Shown here: piece after piece, positions 1 to 10,422 of the stretch
How positions within the stretch are numbered: position 1 is the stretch's first letter
Layout of the letters: each line of letters opens with the position of its first letter
Source of the DNA: Mixia osmundae IAM 14324
Taxonomy: Eukaryota; Basidiomycota; Mixiomycetes; Mixiales; Mixiaceae
Assembly: GCF_000708205.1 (NCBI RefSeq)
Contig: NW_014575552.1
Span: 310,001-374,000, forward strand
DNA: 64,000 nt
Direction of reading: 5' to 3'
Program-made: the position numbers and the translations under genes
Notes under the pieces: generated by a model
The model's database searches: none
What the model saw: only the letters and a program-made list of their open reading frames with translations
What the model was told of the DNA's origin: nothing

Positions 1-971
1 GTGTAGATGCCACCTTCTTTGGCAATGACCATATAGCGAAAGATATCGGCGCGTAGCACTGGTACGGCAGCAGTCTTATTCCAGACACGGGCAACGAGGC
101 CGTCCGTGCCAAACTCCTGGTAGACCCATGCGCTCAGTCGATCGTCGTCGAAGTAGTCGTAAGTCCAGCCAGGATTATGCGTGATCCATTGGTTGTGCTC
201 GAACACCTGTATCGATTGATCTGTGTGCGGCGTAGGACCGGTCTGAAAAAGCTGGTGGGGGATCCTATCCTCTGGCTCATAGCGCGCATTGGTAGCAGCA
301 GCATGCTCTGGCCTGGCCATCAGCCAGCCGAACAAACCGTCCAAGAAGTCACCCAGGGTGGATCGAGCGTTCGGCAGTGGGAAGTACTGCCGTGCGAGAT
401 CTGCAATGGAATCGTTCGTCCTTGGTGCAGTCTGCAGTGAGCCTGCAGCATTGGCTGCTCCGCTCGCTCGTGAGTCCAGTCTGACATTCGAGTTGTTGAA
501 CGTCGAGCTTGCAAAGTCGAGGATCTCTCGGGCATATGTCTGCAAGTCCACCGAGCCCAGATTGGCGTAGATGACATCTGCTGGCCAGCCAAGCTCGGGA
601 CAAGAGGGCGCGCTAGCGTTGGCCCAAGTGATCCATCGGGCTGTGGTGATATTGGCAAACGGCAATCGCTTGATAGCGCTCGACAGTGCCGCTTGCTCGT
701 ATGCAGCACTCGTTGCCGACTTGGCTGACGCAACGTTCAGGCTGCGTAGCGCTTGCGAGCTCGAGCGTGTGCCCGTCAGAGCCAAGAGCAAGACACCAGC
801 GAGCAAGACGGCAAGGATCACATGTCGGATTCGTGACAATCTATCGAAGACAGCGTCCAGTGTCCCGACGAAATCCGATAGTCGGGCTTTGACATTATGA
901 GGTCGCCACTTGACTTGTCGATCATTTGCCGAGCGTGACTGCCCGGCGAGCGGCTCATAACCGCCTCTCAT
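1..971 (-). CDS. OCH1-like alpha-mannosyltransferase (GT32), 3' part off the window
   Basis: The minus-strand frame is open from an ATG at 971 to the left edge, about 323 codons with no intron seen. It is a type II membrane protein. A cytoplasmic tail of about 45 residues is followed by one hydrophobic anchor (VILAVLLAGVLLLALTG, near residues 50-66) and a lumenal stem with N-T/S sites. The GT32 start motif IPHQLFQTGP lies near residue 225, and RYMVIAKEGGIY runs into the edge just before the DxD metal site would appear. GT32 enzymes of this kind transfer mannose from GDP-mannose to glycans in the Golgi. The acceptor cannot be told from this fragment. The family call is strong; the OCH1 subtype is inference. 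Confidence 0.85.
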   Translation of the reverse strand, partial: MRGGYEPLAGQSRSANDRQVKWRPHNVKARLSDFVGTLDAVFDRLSRIRHVILAVLLAGVLLLALTGTRSSSQALRSLNVASAKSATSAAYEQAALSSAIKRLPFANITTARWITWANASAPSCPELGWPADVIYANLGSVDLQTYAREILDFASSTFNNSNVRLDSRASGAANAAGSLQTAPRTNDSIADLARQYFPLPNARSTLGDFLDGLFGWLMARPEHAAATNARYEPEDRIPHQLFQTGPTPHTDQSIQVFEHNQWITHNPGWTYDYFDDDRLSAWVYQEFGTDGLVARVWNKTAAVPVLRADIFRYMVIAKEGGIY

Positions 972-1155
972 GATCGTCGCATCCGCTGGTGATGAACACT
1001 TGCGTGCTGTTGCCGAGCAGCTGCGGCTATCGCATGATGCATGATCGGTAACGCGTCGGTGCCAGGACAACAGCACTGCGCGAAACCTTGTATCCCGCAA
1101 GTGATCATGACAAGACGAGGATTTTGTCAACAACAGGCACGTATATATACACATG

Positions 1156-4100
1156 CTAGATCAGCTTGCTCGTCACAAGTCTTCCTAGGTTCAGTTCCGC
1201 GTCGTCCTCGAGCGACGCTTTGACATCTGCTTCCGAGACTTTTGGACGGACGCGCAGCATGATATCGTGACGCGAAGTCTCTGCGAGCACAAGCTGAGCA
1301 GCCTGCAGCGACTCCAAGCACGCGAACAGTTCGCCTTTGGTGGGCTGAGTCAGGTCGCCGAAGTCGCGACAGTACTTTGTCTGCCAGCGTAGGAGCGTAT
1401 CGAGCGGCACGTCTGCTGCTTTGCTGTCTTCCAGTATCGCCTTTCTCATGCACAAGGCAAGTCCGACGAGCATCAGCTTCTGATGGTAGCACGCATTCTT
1501 GATGAATGTCGCCGGACCGCCGTTGTTGACTTCATTGATTGTCGCAAGGATGTCTGAAGGGTCAATAAGCCTCTCCTTCTCGCCTTTTGCAAGCCGAATG
1601 AGATTGGCCTGCTCGACCCGCTCGACCGTTCTTCTGCAGATATCGAGACTGCGCCGAGCATCCCCCGACACGGTCGAGACACGTTTGGAGACGAAGCTGA
1701 CTGCAGCCTTTTGAAAGACCGCAAGGTTCTCCAGTCGGGATTGGATGATCTTCTCGAGCTGAGCAGACGTGTAAGGCCGATACGTGATGCGATTCCCGCC
1801 AAGCCGGCTCAGTATTTTGCCTTGCAGAGCGCGTTCAGGCAGATCCATCGTGTTTGCTATCGCGACGACGATGAGACCCGAGTGAGGCTGATGAGGCCAA
1901 TTGAAGAGGTTGTAAACGACTTGGTTCTTTTTTGTCAAGAGCTGATCTAATTCGTCGATCAGCACAACACTGATTCGCGCTCTCAGCTCGGTACCACGAT
2001 CCATCAGAGCTACGTACCATGTTTTGCGACCCGGCTTGGGATGCTTGAAGTACTGATCGAGAGAAGCGAGCGCTTGCTTTGGCGACGCCTTCTGCCCGCC
2101 AGATACAAAGTGCCACAGCTTGACAAATGTTTGCTCCGGATTACTGAGTTTCATGCCGTTGATCTCGAGATATCGGAATGCACGTCCATCCTGTGGTGCG
2201 TACCCATTAGCCTGATGGACTCGAGGTCTCCTGTGAACACGCACGCTGGTCTCTGCTTGCGATTGCAATTCCTTGATCACGCTCTGGACAGTAGCCGTCT
2301 TGCCCGTTCCTGGCACACCAGCGATATCTGCACTACGAATCAGCGGAAGCTCGCGGCCGTGAGGGTGGACCGCAAACATACACAGGCAAGTGCCGTTGCC
2401 TTGCTCGATCGCATACTCTAGATGAGCCTCGATCTCGTCGAATTCGGCCTCACGTCCTGGCAAGTAATCCGGCGTGGCGCCAACGTGTAGAGCCTGCCGT
2501 GCTTGCTCGAACAGACTGAGATTGGCTTGGGCAGTCTGGGGCATGGCAGGCAGCTGGGCACCGATCGCACGTGCAGCCTGCCTCTTTTGTCGAAGTTGCT
2601 TTGCGCGTGCCATGATGGCCGCTTTATGCTTTGCTGCCCTCTGATCCGCTCTTGCGTTTGCTCGTTTCTGTGCGGGCGTCTCGAGCTCGTCATCAGATGC
2701 TTCGTCTGCCTCATCAGCGGAAGCATCGCTTTCCGACTCATTGTCCGTGGTGACGTGATCCTGCCCTCCATGTCAGCGTCAGTAGGATGATGGGAGCTAT
2801 CAGAGACTGACCGAGAACGCATCTGCATCGTCGTCCTCGTCGCTGCTAGATTCCTCCTGGCCATCGAACGCGAGCAGCTCGTCCTCGACGGTGGGCGCGA
2901 CAAGTCTCTTCGACACTGTCTTGGCAATCTTGCTCTGTTTGTGCTTTGAAGTCTTGCTGCCGTTGTCCTTCCTGACGTCGACAAAGTTGATATGCCAAGT
3001 CTTATTTTGACGCTGATACATAGTGATCTCGTCCCAAGACCATTTGTCGAACCACCGCGTCATGTTATGCGTCAACGTCGGTGTGAAGAGACGACCAACC
3101 CAAAAGACAGGCGTGGTATCGTCTCGCTCGTCTTCGTCCATCATGCGTTGACGCCTTGTCTGTGTCACCGAAGAATGGCTCTTGAGGTACTCTTCGTGCG
3201 AGACGACTTTGACGTGTCCCATGATGTGAGAGACGTGTACCTTGTCCTCAGCTTGCGGAAGCATTGAGGCAGCATGTTTGGAGAGGCGCTCATATTCTGC
3301 AGACTGAAGAGCAGCTAGCTTGCGCGACCTGCCAAGCGTTGCCAACTTGGCGTGTACTTCCTGGTACTTGGCATCCCATACGTAATAGAGCTCGCCCTTT
3401 GCTGTCGTAAAGGGCGTGTTGTGGATCGCTTCTGCTCGACAGAACTCCTGGAAAGCTTCGCGGCCGCCCCAGTTGGCCCAGACATGCTTAGGACGGGCGA
3501 GCCAATGTGCGGTGATGCACATCTCGTCTTGCTCGTCCTTGTAGAGATCTGCTATCACAGCAATCTTGACGTCATCCTCCAGTCCATCGTCGAAATCTGC
3601 CTGGGTCGCCTTCCAGCTCTTTTCGGATTCTCGAAGCAATCTGCGCTCCTCGCTCGTCTGCTCGACTTGCATTTCACGTTGACGAGCAGCATTGCTGCGC
3701 ACGCCCGGAACGAGCCAGTCCGTGCTTGTGACGATGTCTACGTCGCCATCGATCATGACTACATCGCCGACGCGTAGGGTGATTGCGTGTAGCATGCCGT
3801 CTGAGCTCGGGCAGCGCGAAGCAGCTCGCACAGTATGAGTTGCGCTAGCTGACGGACTGGCCAGACTGACGGGCGTTGGTGGCCATGCGGTCTTCTTGAG
3901 AGGCGAGCTCTTTGTAGGCGACATCGAAAGACGGTGACTCTTGCTCGGCGAGGTAGGGGGCGATCTGTCGAGCGTGAAGGAGTCGACACGCGCCAGATTC
4001 GACAGACCTGAGTATCTGGTCACTCTGCGGGTCGATGGCGTCTCTGGCGATTCCTCATCTGAGGAACACTCTGCCTTTTCTGGCCCTGAGCTCTCTCCGG

Positions 4101-4185
4101 CTCGTTCAGGGGATATGCGCTGCTTCTTGCGCGGCGAAGGTGTGTTGCTTCCCGCGCGCGAGACAGTCTTCCTGTCGCTTGCCAT
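1156..4185 (-). CDS. ORC1: Origin recognition complex subunit 1
   Basis: Exons are 4185-2812, 2760-2382, 2327-2245 and 2190-1156, giving 956 residues. Order of parts: a disordered basic N-terminus with SP sites, a BAH domain (about 140-370, chromatin binding), an acidic linker, then the AAA+ ATPase and winged-helix region. Walker A is GVPGTGKTATV (near 588) and Walker B is VVLIDELDQL (near 687). SRLGGNRITYRPYTSAQLE fits the sensor and lid region. Orc1 is the ATP-binding subunit that marks replication origins and helps load MCM. The first intron (51 bases) has a clear branch site and would shift the frame. The other two (54 bases each) are in frame and stopless, and were placed from family alignment: removing them gives CLYIAGVPGTGKT and DGRAFRYLEINGM. 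Divergent from the GCFC gene, 149 bases away. Confidence 0.95.
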
Positions 4186-4334
4186 ACTCGCTGCAAAGGG
4201 ACGTGCGACACCAGAGAACAGAGACAGAGTGAGTCGACGGCTCGCTGACCTTCAACTCGCGCGACGTGACGAGAACGCGCGTGCGTCAATCAACGTGACG
4301 ATGACGTGTCAGCGCATATCAGCGTACCCCCGAA

Positions 4335-7238
4335 ATGCTCGATGAGGAGGAAGCGCCGACGGTGATCAAGCGCCGTGCGAGACCTTCTGGCGGTGCGAGA
4401 GCTGGAGGGCTGACAAGCTCGACTTCCTCCTCGAGTTTGAGACAACCCGAGACGCCCATTAGGAAGCCAGACGACTTTCGAGCATCGACGCCCTCAAGCC
4501 TCCACGGCCACGAGGATGAGGATGATGCGACGGTGTCTGTTGTGGTCAGGAGAGACAAGCAAAAGACGCCCGCCGGTCGCACGTTCTTGCGTGGCTCAGC
4601 CCAGTCTGCCACCGCCGCAGAGCGTCGAGCTGCCAATTCTGCTCTTGCCAATGAATTCAAGCCGTCTGCGATAGCACTCGACGATGACATCACAGACGAA
4701 GGTCTCAGCAATCAGGCAAGCCAGGTGGTGATTGATAGGGAGCTCGGGACACCTTCAAGGAAGCTCACCAGAGGATTGAGTCCGGTCAATCTCGAGCGAA
4801 GTAATGCACCCTCTCCGATGGCGTACTCAGCAGAGCATCTTGCAGAGCTGCGACAGGCGACCGCCATCGCACCCGCAGATTCGCCTCGGTCGGCCCCAGC
4901 CTATGACGAGCTCACTCTTTCCAAATTTGCCTCTACCTCTGCACTGTCGAGACAATATGACACAGGCGCGTCATCCCCCTGCTTGGATATGCAAACATGC
5001 TCATTTGGATCTATCGCAGAGGAGCCCGAGACCGCATACGAAGCCGTCGAGCTGCCCTCATCAGCGGCGATAGCGGAGGCCAAGTCTAAGCGCGACTACA
5101 TGCGCAAAATGGGCATCATTCAACCGCAGAACAGCAGCGCCGCTCAAGACTTTATCTCGCTCGACATTGTCAATGCGCCCGCCAAGGGCGGCGATTCTCG
5201 CTTCGTCAGGGAGGAAGACGAAGTAGGCGACGGGGATGATGATATGGCCGACTTCACCGGCGCCCGAGAGACCATGCCGCTCGTCAAGAACCCCTTGGCT
5301 AAGATGGCCAGCGATCGTAGAGACGATATTATACGGATGATAGATGATGCCGACGACGATGCTGCAATGCCGATGGACGAAGAAGACGAAGAAGTCAGGG
5401 AATGGGAGGACGCCCAGATCAAGCGAGGCGACCAGAGCAGGCGCACGCAAAATGGAGCAACACAGATCAAGCGTGTGCATCGATCTAGCAAGAGTGAGTT
5501 CATTAGCTTCCTACCTGCCCATCACGCGAGCTAATCCATTTATGACAGTTCCACAGCTGACGAGTCTGCCAAGCATAGGCTTCGTACGCGCCCGCCTACG
5601 CTCGAGCTTGACCTTTGCACAATCGACACACTCCTCTCAGGCCGATACACTCCAAAAATGCGAGAAAGAGGTCGAGAAGCTTGACCAGCACGAGCTCGAG
5701 CTACGAGCAGACATCGATGCCACGAATGCGCGCTTCGAGTGGTTCCAAGAGTTCCGTGCCTGGATCGAAGACGTCGCTGCTTTCCTTGAAACAAAAGTAT
5801 GACCTCTTTCCCTTTCGTTTTCATGCATCTGATTGCTCTCACGGACGCATAGTATCCTGCATTGGAGAAGATCGAGGCCGACAATCTCGCCATACAGAAG
5901 GAGCGGCTAGATTTAGTGCAAAGACGGCGCTACGAAGACGATTCTGATGATCTCGCGCTCTTCACTGGCGTGGCTACCCCGTCTATCTACAGGCTGCCAA
6001 CTCTGATCGAGGCAGAGTCAGATGACATCGTTGACGACCTACAGCGTATCCCACCGCAAGACGCGCTGCGGGAAGCGCGTAGGTTGGCTCGGCGACATCG
6101 ACACGCTCAGAGACGGCAATCTGCCTCATTACCAGTGCAGGACCGCGAGGAACCCGAGGGTGACTCGACGGACGACGAGCTCGAGCCGTCAGACACACTC
6201 GATCTCGAAGATGCAGTCAGAGATCTGTATAGACAACACCAGCTGCTCTTCCAGGACGTGGCTGCCGAGGACTTTGTCGATCCTGATCTCGGACTCAGAG
6301 CTCGGTTCGGCCAATGGCGCGAGAAGCATCACGAAGAGTATGCAAATGCTTTCGGCGGTCTCGCCATGGTCAGTGCTTGGGAATACTGGGCGAGGGCAGA
6401 GATGGGTCTTTGGAACCCATTCGATGTATGTAGGCTGACCACACACGCAATCTCGGGCTGATCAACGTGACGCAGATTGCCCAATTTCCCAGGACGACGG
6501 CCAGTCTTGAAGAATATAGGTGGCATGCGAGCTTAGGCCAATACGCTCACCGCCGCGAGTCATCTGCAATGTCGGAAGAAGAGCATGCCGCCAACGGCAA
6601 GACCGAAGACGACAATGTGCTTGCAGCGCTCGTCGCATCTGCCGTCATGCCACGGCTGGAAGCATTTGCCAAAGACGCGCTTGATCCCTACTCATCTCGA
6701 GCTACACGTCTAGCCCTGCATTGGATTGAGGAAGTTGGCTATGTCATCCAGCCCGACTCTACTCGTTTTGAGGTCAGTATCGATTCATATATTTATTGGC
6801 CTAGCTTACGCGACCATACAGACTCTTTTGCAGGCATTCTTGCTGCCAACGCGCCAAGCTGTCACTCGCTTACAGTCACTTGTGGCGCCGCTACTGGATC
6901 AGATAAATCTGCCTTCTTCCAAAATTGATGCTTCAGCAATCCACGCTCGTTCGCGTATGCTCCGAAGATCGTTCAAATTGCTCGTGCAAGCTATGCGGTG
7001 GCGACGCTACGCCGTCAAACTTCGTCTGGCATCATCAACTGCCGTCGTCGGCACCGCAGGCACATGGGACGACTTGCTGGTCACAGAGATGGTCACGAAA
7101 GTTCTGCTACCACTGATCGAGGCGAGCTGGGACACCGGCGGTCACGAGCAAGCGCGCAAGATTCTCGACCTGCTGCCTGCCGAGGTGGTACCCTCGGCTT
7201 TGGCTCGGCGGCTAGGCAGGAATTTTGCACGTAAATGA
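4335..7238 (+). CDS. GCFC-domain protein, PAXBP1/GCFC1-like
   Basis: Exons are 4335-5493, 5549-5796, 5853-6425, 6476-6772 and 6822-7238, giving 897 residues. Introns are 49-56 bases, all GT...AG. The N-terminal half is disordered and acidic. It carries family landmarks SKRDYMRKMGI and the run ending EEVREWEDAQIKRG, which matches the WE..QI.KG motif of GCFC1/PAXBP1. A coiled coil follows (about 430-460), then the GCFC domain with FVDPDLGLRARFGQWREKH and YWARAEMGLWNPF. Relatives act with the spliceosome, in late intron-lariat handling or nuclear RNA processing. Both ends are well defined by frame. TFIP11 shares the GCFC domain but begins with a G-patch, which is not seen here, so the PAXBP1 side is preferred. 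Confidence 0.85.
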
Positions 7239-7328
7239 GATGCATCTCAGCTATGTTGTTGTGCTACAACGCTCTATTGGTGTCTTCCCGGCGTGTCATC
7301 TTCGTTTGCTGGCGTCATCTTTCGTAAC

Positions 7329-8884
7329 CTAGAAGTCAGGAATGGTCGGTAGACGGTAGTCTTCAGAGCCGAACGCGCCCAAAGTATTCGAAGGGTACCC
7401 AAATTCGAAAGAGGCGGCTCGCATATGCAGCGCATGCGAACTGGTACGAGCGTGGAAATCGCCCGAAGGTACGCGCGAGCGAAGGAAGTCCTGTGATGGC
7501 GTGCGCGCATGTGTCAGACCCTCAAAAGCGCTGAAGCCAGCTCTGATTGGGCTGAAACCTGGTCGCACAGGACTGAAGCCTGGGCGAATCGGACTGACAG
7601 ACCACTGAGAGGCGAATGTCTGCTGCACGGGTGAGCGAACAGCTCCTGCGCCAGATTGCATGAAGGTCTGAAACGCAAGCGTCGTCGGCGTAGGATCAAG
7701 ATTGATGCCCGAAGTCTGATCGCAAGGTCGGACGCTTTGCTGAACCAATTGCAGGGGTGCGGGCGCATACGATTGGTACGCATGATTCATGAAAGCCGGC
7801 GGCGCAGGCAAAGGCGGAAGGGTAATAAATTGCGTCGTTTGGCCATGATCTGACATATTACTACCCATACTGCGATGACTACGCGCCGTGCTTGGCGATT
7901 CCGAGCCGACTAATGTAGGTAGCTGGCGCCTCTGGGGCGTGTTGATTCTCTCAGCTTCCGAAAGGTCGCCATCGTTGCTTGAGAAGCTACTTTCGGGGGA
8001 AGGAGCAGACTCCGACTTGAACGATTGATAGCTCCCTTCGCTATCCGAATCTGGCTCAGATTCAGACATCGCGTCATCGAATTCGTCGGACGAAGGAGTC
8101 TCTGATTTGGCGCGGCGACGTCGCACAATGCGACTCGGGCGACGGCGAGACGTGGAAGGGACGGACATAGATGTGGCCTCCGCAAGGTCTTCATCTGAAT
8201 GCGTGCGCTTGATATGCTTTGTTAGCGTCACCTTGCGACAGACTGCTGAGGAATGAGTTCGTCCTTATCGTCACATCAGCCTATCGACGTACATGTCTTG
8301 CCGCAGCCTTCGACTCTACATCTGTAAGGTCGTTGACCAGTGTGAACACGTCTGTTGCACATTAGCTTGCTTCGAGCCGAGAGATATCCTGAGAAGCTTA
8401 CCTGTGCCTCGCGAGGGACGAGCTGTCGCCAAATGCCTTGGTACATCCACGCCATTCGCACACATGAGGTCTCTCACCCGAGCTGCGGCACCGTCAGTAC
8501 TGCGCGTGATCCGCGTGAGCCGCTTACTGGACGCGCAGATGGACTTTCAGTGCAGATTGCTGGATAAATGCTTTCGGACAGCCCTTGATGGTGCACTTGA
8601 ACGGTCTGATATTGCGGTGAATCCTGTAGACGTGACTTATTGGTTTTGCGGAAAATCGAAGCCCGTTGTTCGCACCTTTCATGACGAATGAGATCCTGTT
8701 GTAGATCGTGGTAGTAAGCAAAACGTTGCGACACAGACAAAGAGCAACGTACACTCTTGCGCGAGAATGCGCGATCGCAATTCTGTGTCATTGAGAGTTG
8801 ATGAGCTTGTGACTTTTGCCTCCCGCAGGACGCGTCGCTTACATCCCAATCGCACGCGTGCGGCCGTTTTGATCGATCAGACAT
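7329..8884 (-). CDS. C2H2 zinc-finger transcription factor
   Basis: Seven exons: 8884-8843, 8782-8753, 8695-8676, 8623-8528, 8482-8402, 8351-8293 and 8242-7329, giving 413 residues. Four fingers are packed into the first 150 residues: PHACDWD...CDRAFSRKSDLIRHERIH, RPFKCTIKGCPKAF, RPHVCEWRGCTKAFGDSSSL and RPYRCRVEGCGKTFCRKVTL, joined by TGE/TGQ-type linkers. Introns cut through every finger, with two exons of only 30 and 20 bases. The rest is disordered, rich in S/D/E and P, with a short repeat of the form SP[VI]RPGFS near residues 315-340. It probably binds DNA in the nucleus. I do not recognise a named orthologue. A TATAAG element lies about 135 bases upstream of the start. Confidence 0.88.
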
Positions 8885-9496
8885 ATCCTGCACCTGAATG
8901 CTAAGCCTGGTACGACCCAGAAGAGCGAGCGCCTACCTCGTGAACGAGCTCGAGCACGTCCATCGACAACTGAGCGAGAGCGGCGGAGGAAGATGCGAGA
9001 GGGGAGAGGAGGGACGAGCTTATAAGATGGCAAAGCACAAAGAGAGAGACCGAGCGTTCGATCTAGACCAGAATGGCGACGAGACGGTGAGCGGATGGCT
9101 AGCGTCGCGCATAGAGTGTCCGAGCTTCATCAGGCCCTTTCGACTAAGACGCCACCGCGCGGAATCACGAAGACTTCGAGACCTCATCGATGACGATCAC
9201 TTTTGTCCAAGCGCTCGCAGTAAGACTGCAAATTCTGCAGATGACCCTGACATTGTGGCCGGCTCCGAGCGTTTGACATCGATCAAGATGGGTGAAAGGC
9301 AGCCCGTGCGCTTCTTTTCTGGTGACCAATGCGTCAAAGTTTGCGCAAGCATAGGGCGCGAACTGAGACACAGTCGAGCGGCGTTTGCCGTGCAGATGTG
9401 AGTGAGGCATTCAGCGATTGCAGCGTCTCCGAATTGCGAGGCTCTATCTGTGTGAGGTGGGGTCTCGCTTGATGGGAGATTGGCTACGCTCATTGC
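8885..9496. other. Intergenic stretch, no gene supported
   Basis: This is the upstream region of the zinc-finger gene and lies past the stop of TRS20. Open frames on both strands (the longest is 8898-9401 on the plus strand) show no family motif, no signal sequence and no splice pattern. The only feature of note is a TATAAG element read on the minus strand near 9019-9024. Confidence 0.6.
9019..9024 (-). promoter_or_regulatory. Possible TATA element of the zinc-finger gene
   Basis: The minus strand reads TATAAG inside AGCTTATAAG, 135 bases before the proposed start codon at 8884. The same core recurs upstream of another gene at 22594. The assignment rests only on sequence and spacing. Confidence 0.35.
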
Positions 9497-10198
9497 CTAG
9501 AGATACTTCTTCGCGAGGCTCTGAAGCTTACCATCGAGCAGATGATGCTTGACAGGAGAGTCGAGCTCGTGAAAAGGATTCAGTAAGATCTAACAAGCCT
9601 TTAGCAGCGTTTGGGGCGGCACTTCATGAAGCTCACTTTTGTGTAGAGCTCCCATGTCTCGTGTAGGAAGAGTCTGATGCCGTCGTCATTGCGTATGTCA
9701 TGAAGCAACATGATCCGTAGTCCTGGGGGCCTTAGCTTCAGTCTCGCATTGATTGAGGACCATGCGCTGCTGTACCTCCCGGCGACAGCCAGCCTGAGAC
9801 GGTCCATTCGTAGAAGCGGTCGAAACTTTTGAAGTACCTGCACACGCTCATGAGTCAATCGAAGCTGAGAGTGAGCGGGCTGCCGACATATTGCCATTGG
9901 ACATCTGGACATCCTCCAGAGCGTCGAGCGCGCTGTAAGCCGTAATTTGCATGACATGTCGTGCCATCCTATTGCCAAACCCGACTGCATTGGGCTGTGG
10001 GCCTAGCTGATATGTCGATGTCTTGTCATCCGTGTCTATGCTCGTCGAGCGACGAGTGTCTTGCTCGAAAGCAGCAAAGAGCGAGGCAGCAGATTGACTG
10101 GGTGGAGGCACAGTCGCTGGCGGTGCTTTGCTTGACTGCAGCGTGATCTCGTACAGCGGATTGTCTCTCGTGCCCACGAGGGCGAGGTAGTAGCTCAT
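9497..10198 (-). CDS. TRS20: TRAPP complex subunit Trs20/sedlin
   Basis: Exons are 10198-9888, 9837-9776, 9722-9637 and 9589-9497, giving 183 residues. Joined exons read MYFKSFDRFYEWTVSGWLSPG, IMLLHDIRNDDGIRLFLHE and LNPFHELDSPVK, which follow human sedlin (TRAPPC2) closely. Sedlin folds as a longin domain and is a core subunit of the TRAPP tethering complexes at ER-Golgi membranes. The start is the ATG before SYYLALVGTRDNPLYE, as in the family. An extra low-complexity stretch of about 50 residues (about 25-75) lies after the first two strands; the family is normally near 140 residues. The first intron has a weak donor (AT|GTCGGC), but the frame and homology on both sides fix it. Confidence 0.92.
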
Positions 10199-10422
10199 TC
10201 GTCCTGTCGATGGGACGTGAAGGTACACTTGACTTTCGGCGCTGCTTGAACGCGATCTGGAGTTTTGTTGGTATTGACAACTTTGCCGACGCCAATTGGC
10301 CTTGTTCAAGTCGACGGGAGCGACCACTTGCATAACGCTGGACCATTCACATACGAAAATCATTTTTCGTTTGTGCATAGCTCAACAAAGACAAATCGAT
10401 TCGTTACAACAAAGGATTACAC

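Noticed and set aside
8898-9401. A 167-codon plus-strand frame upstream of the zinc-finger gene
   Set aside because: No ATG-supported homology, odd composition, and it overlaps the likely promoter of the zinc-finger gene.
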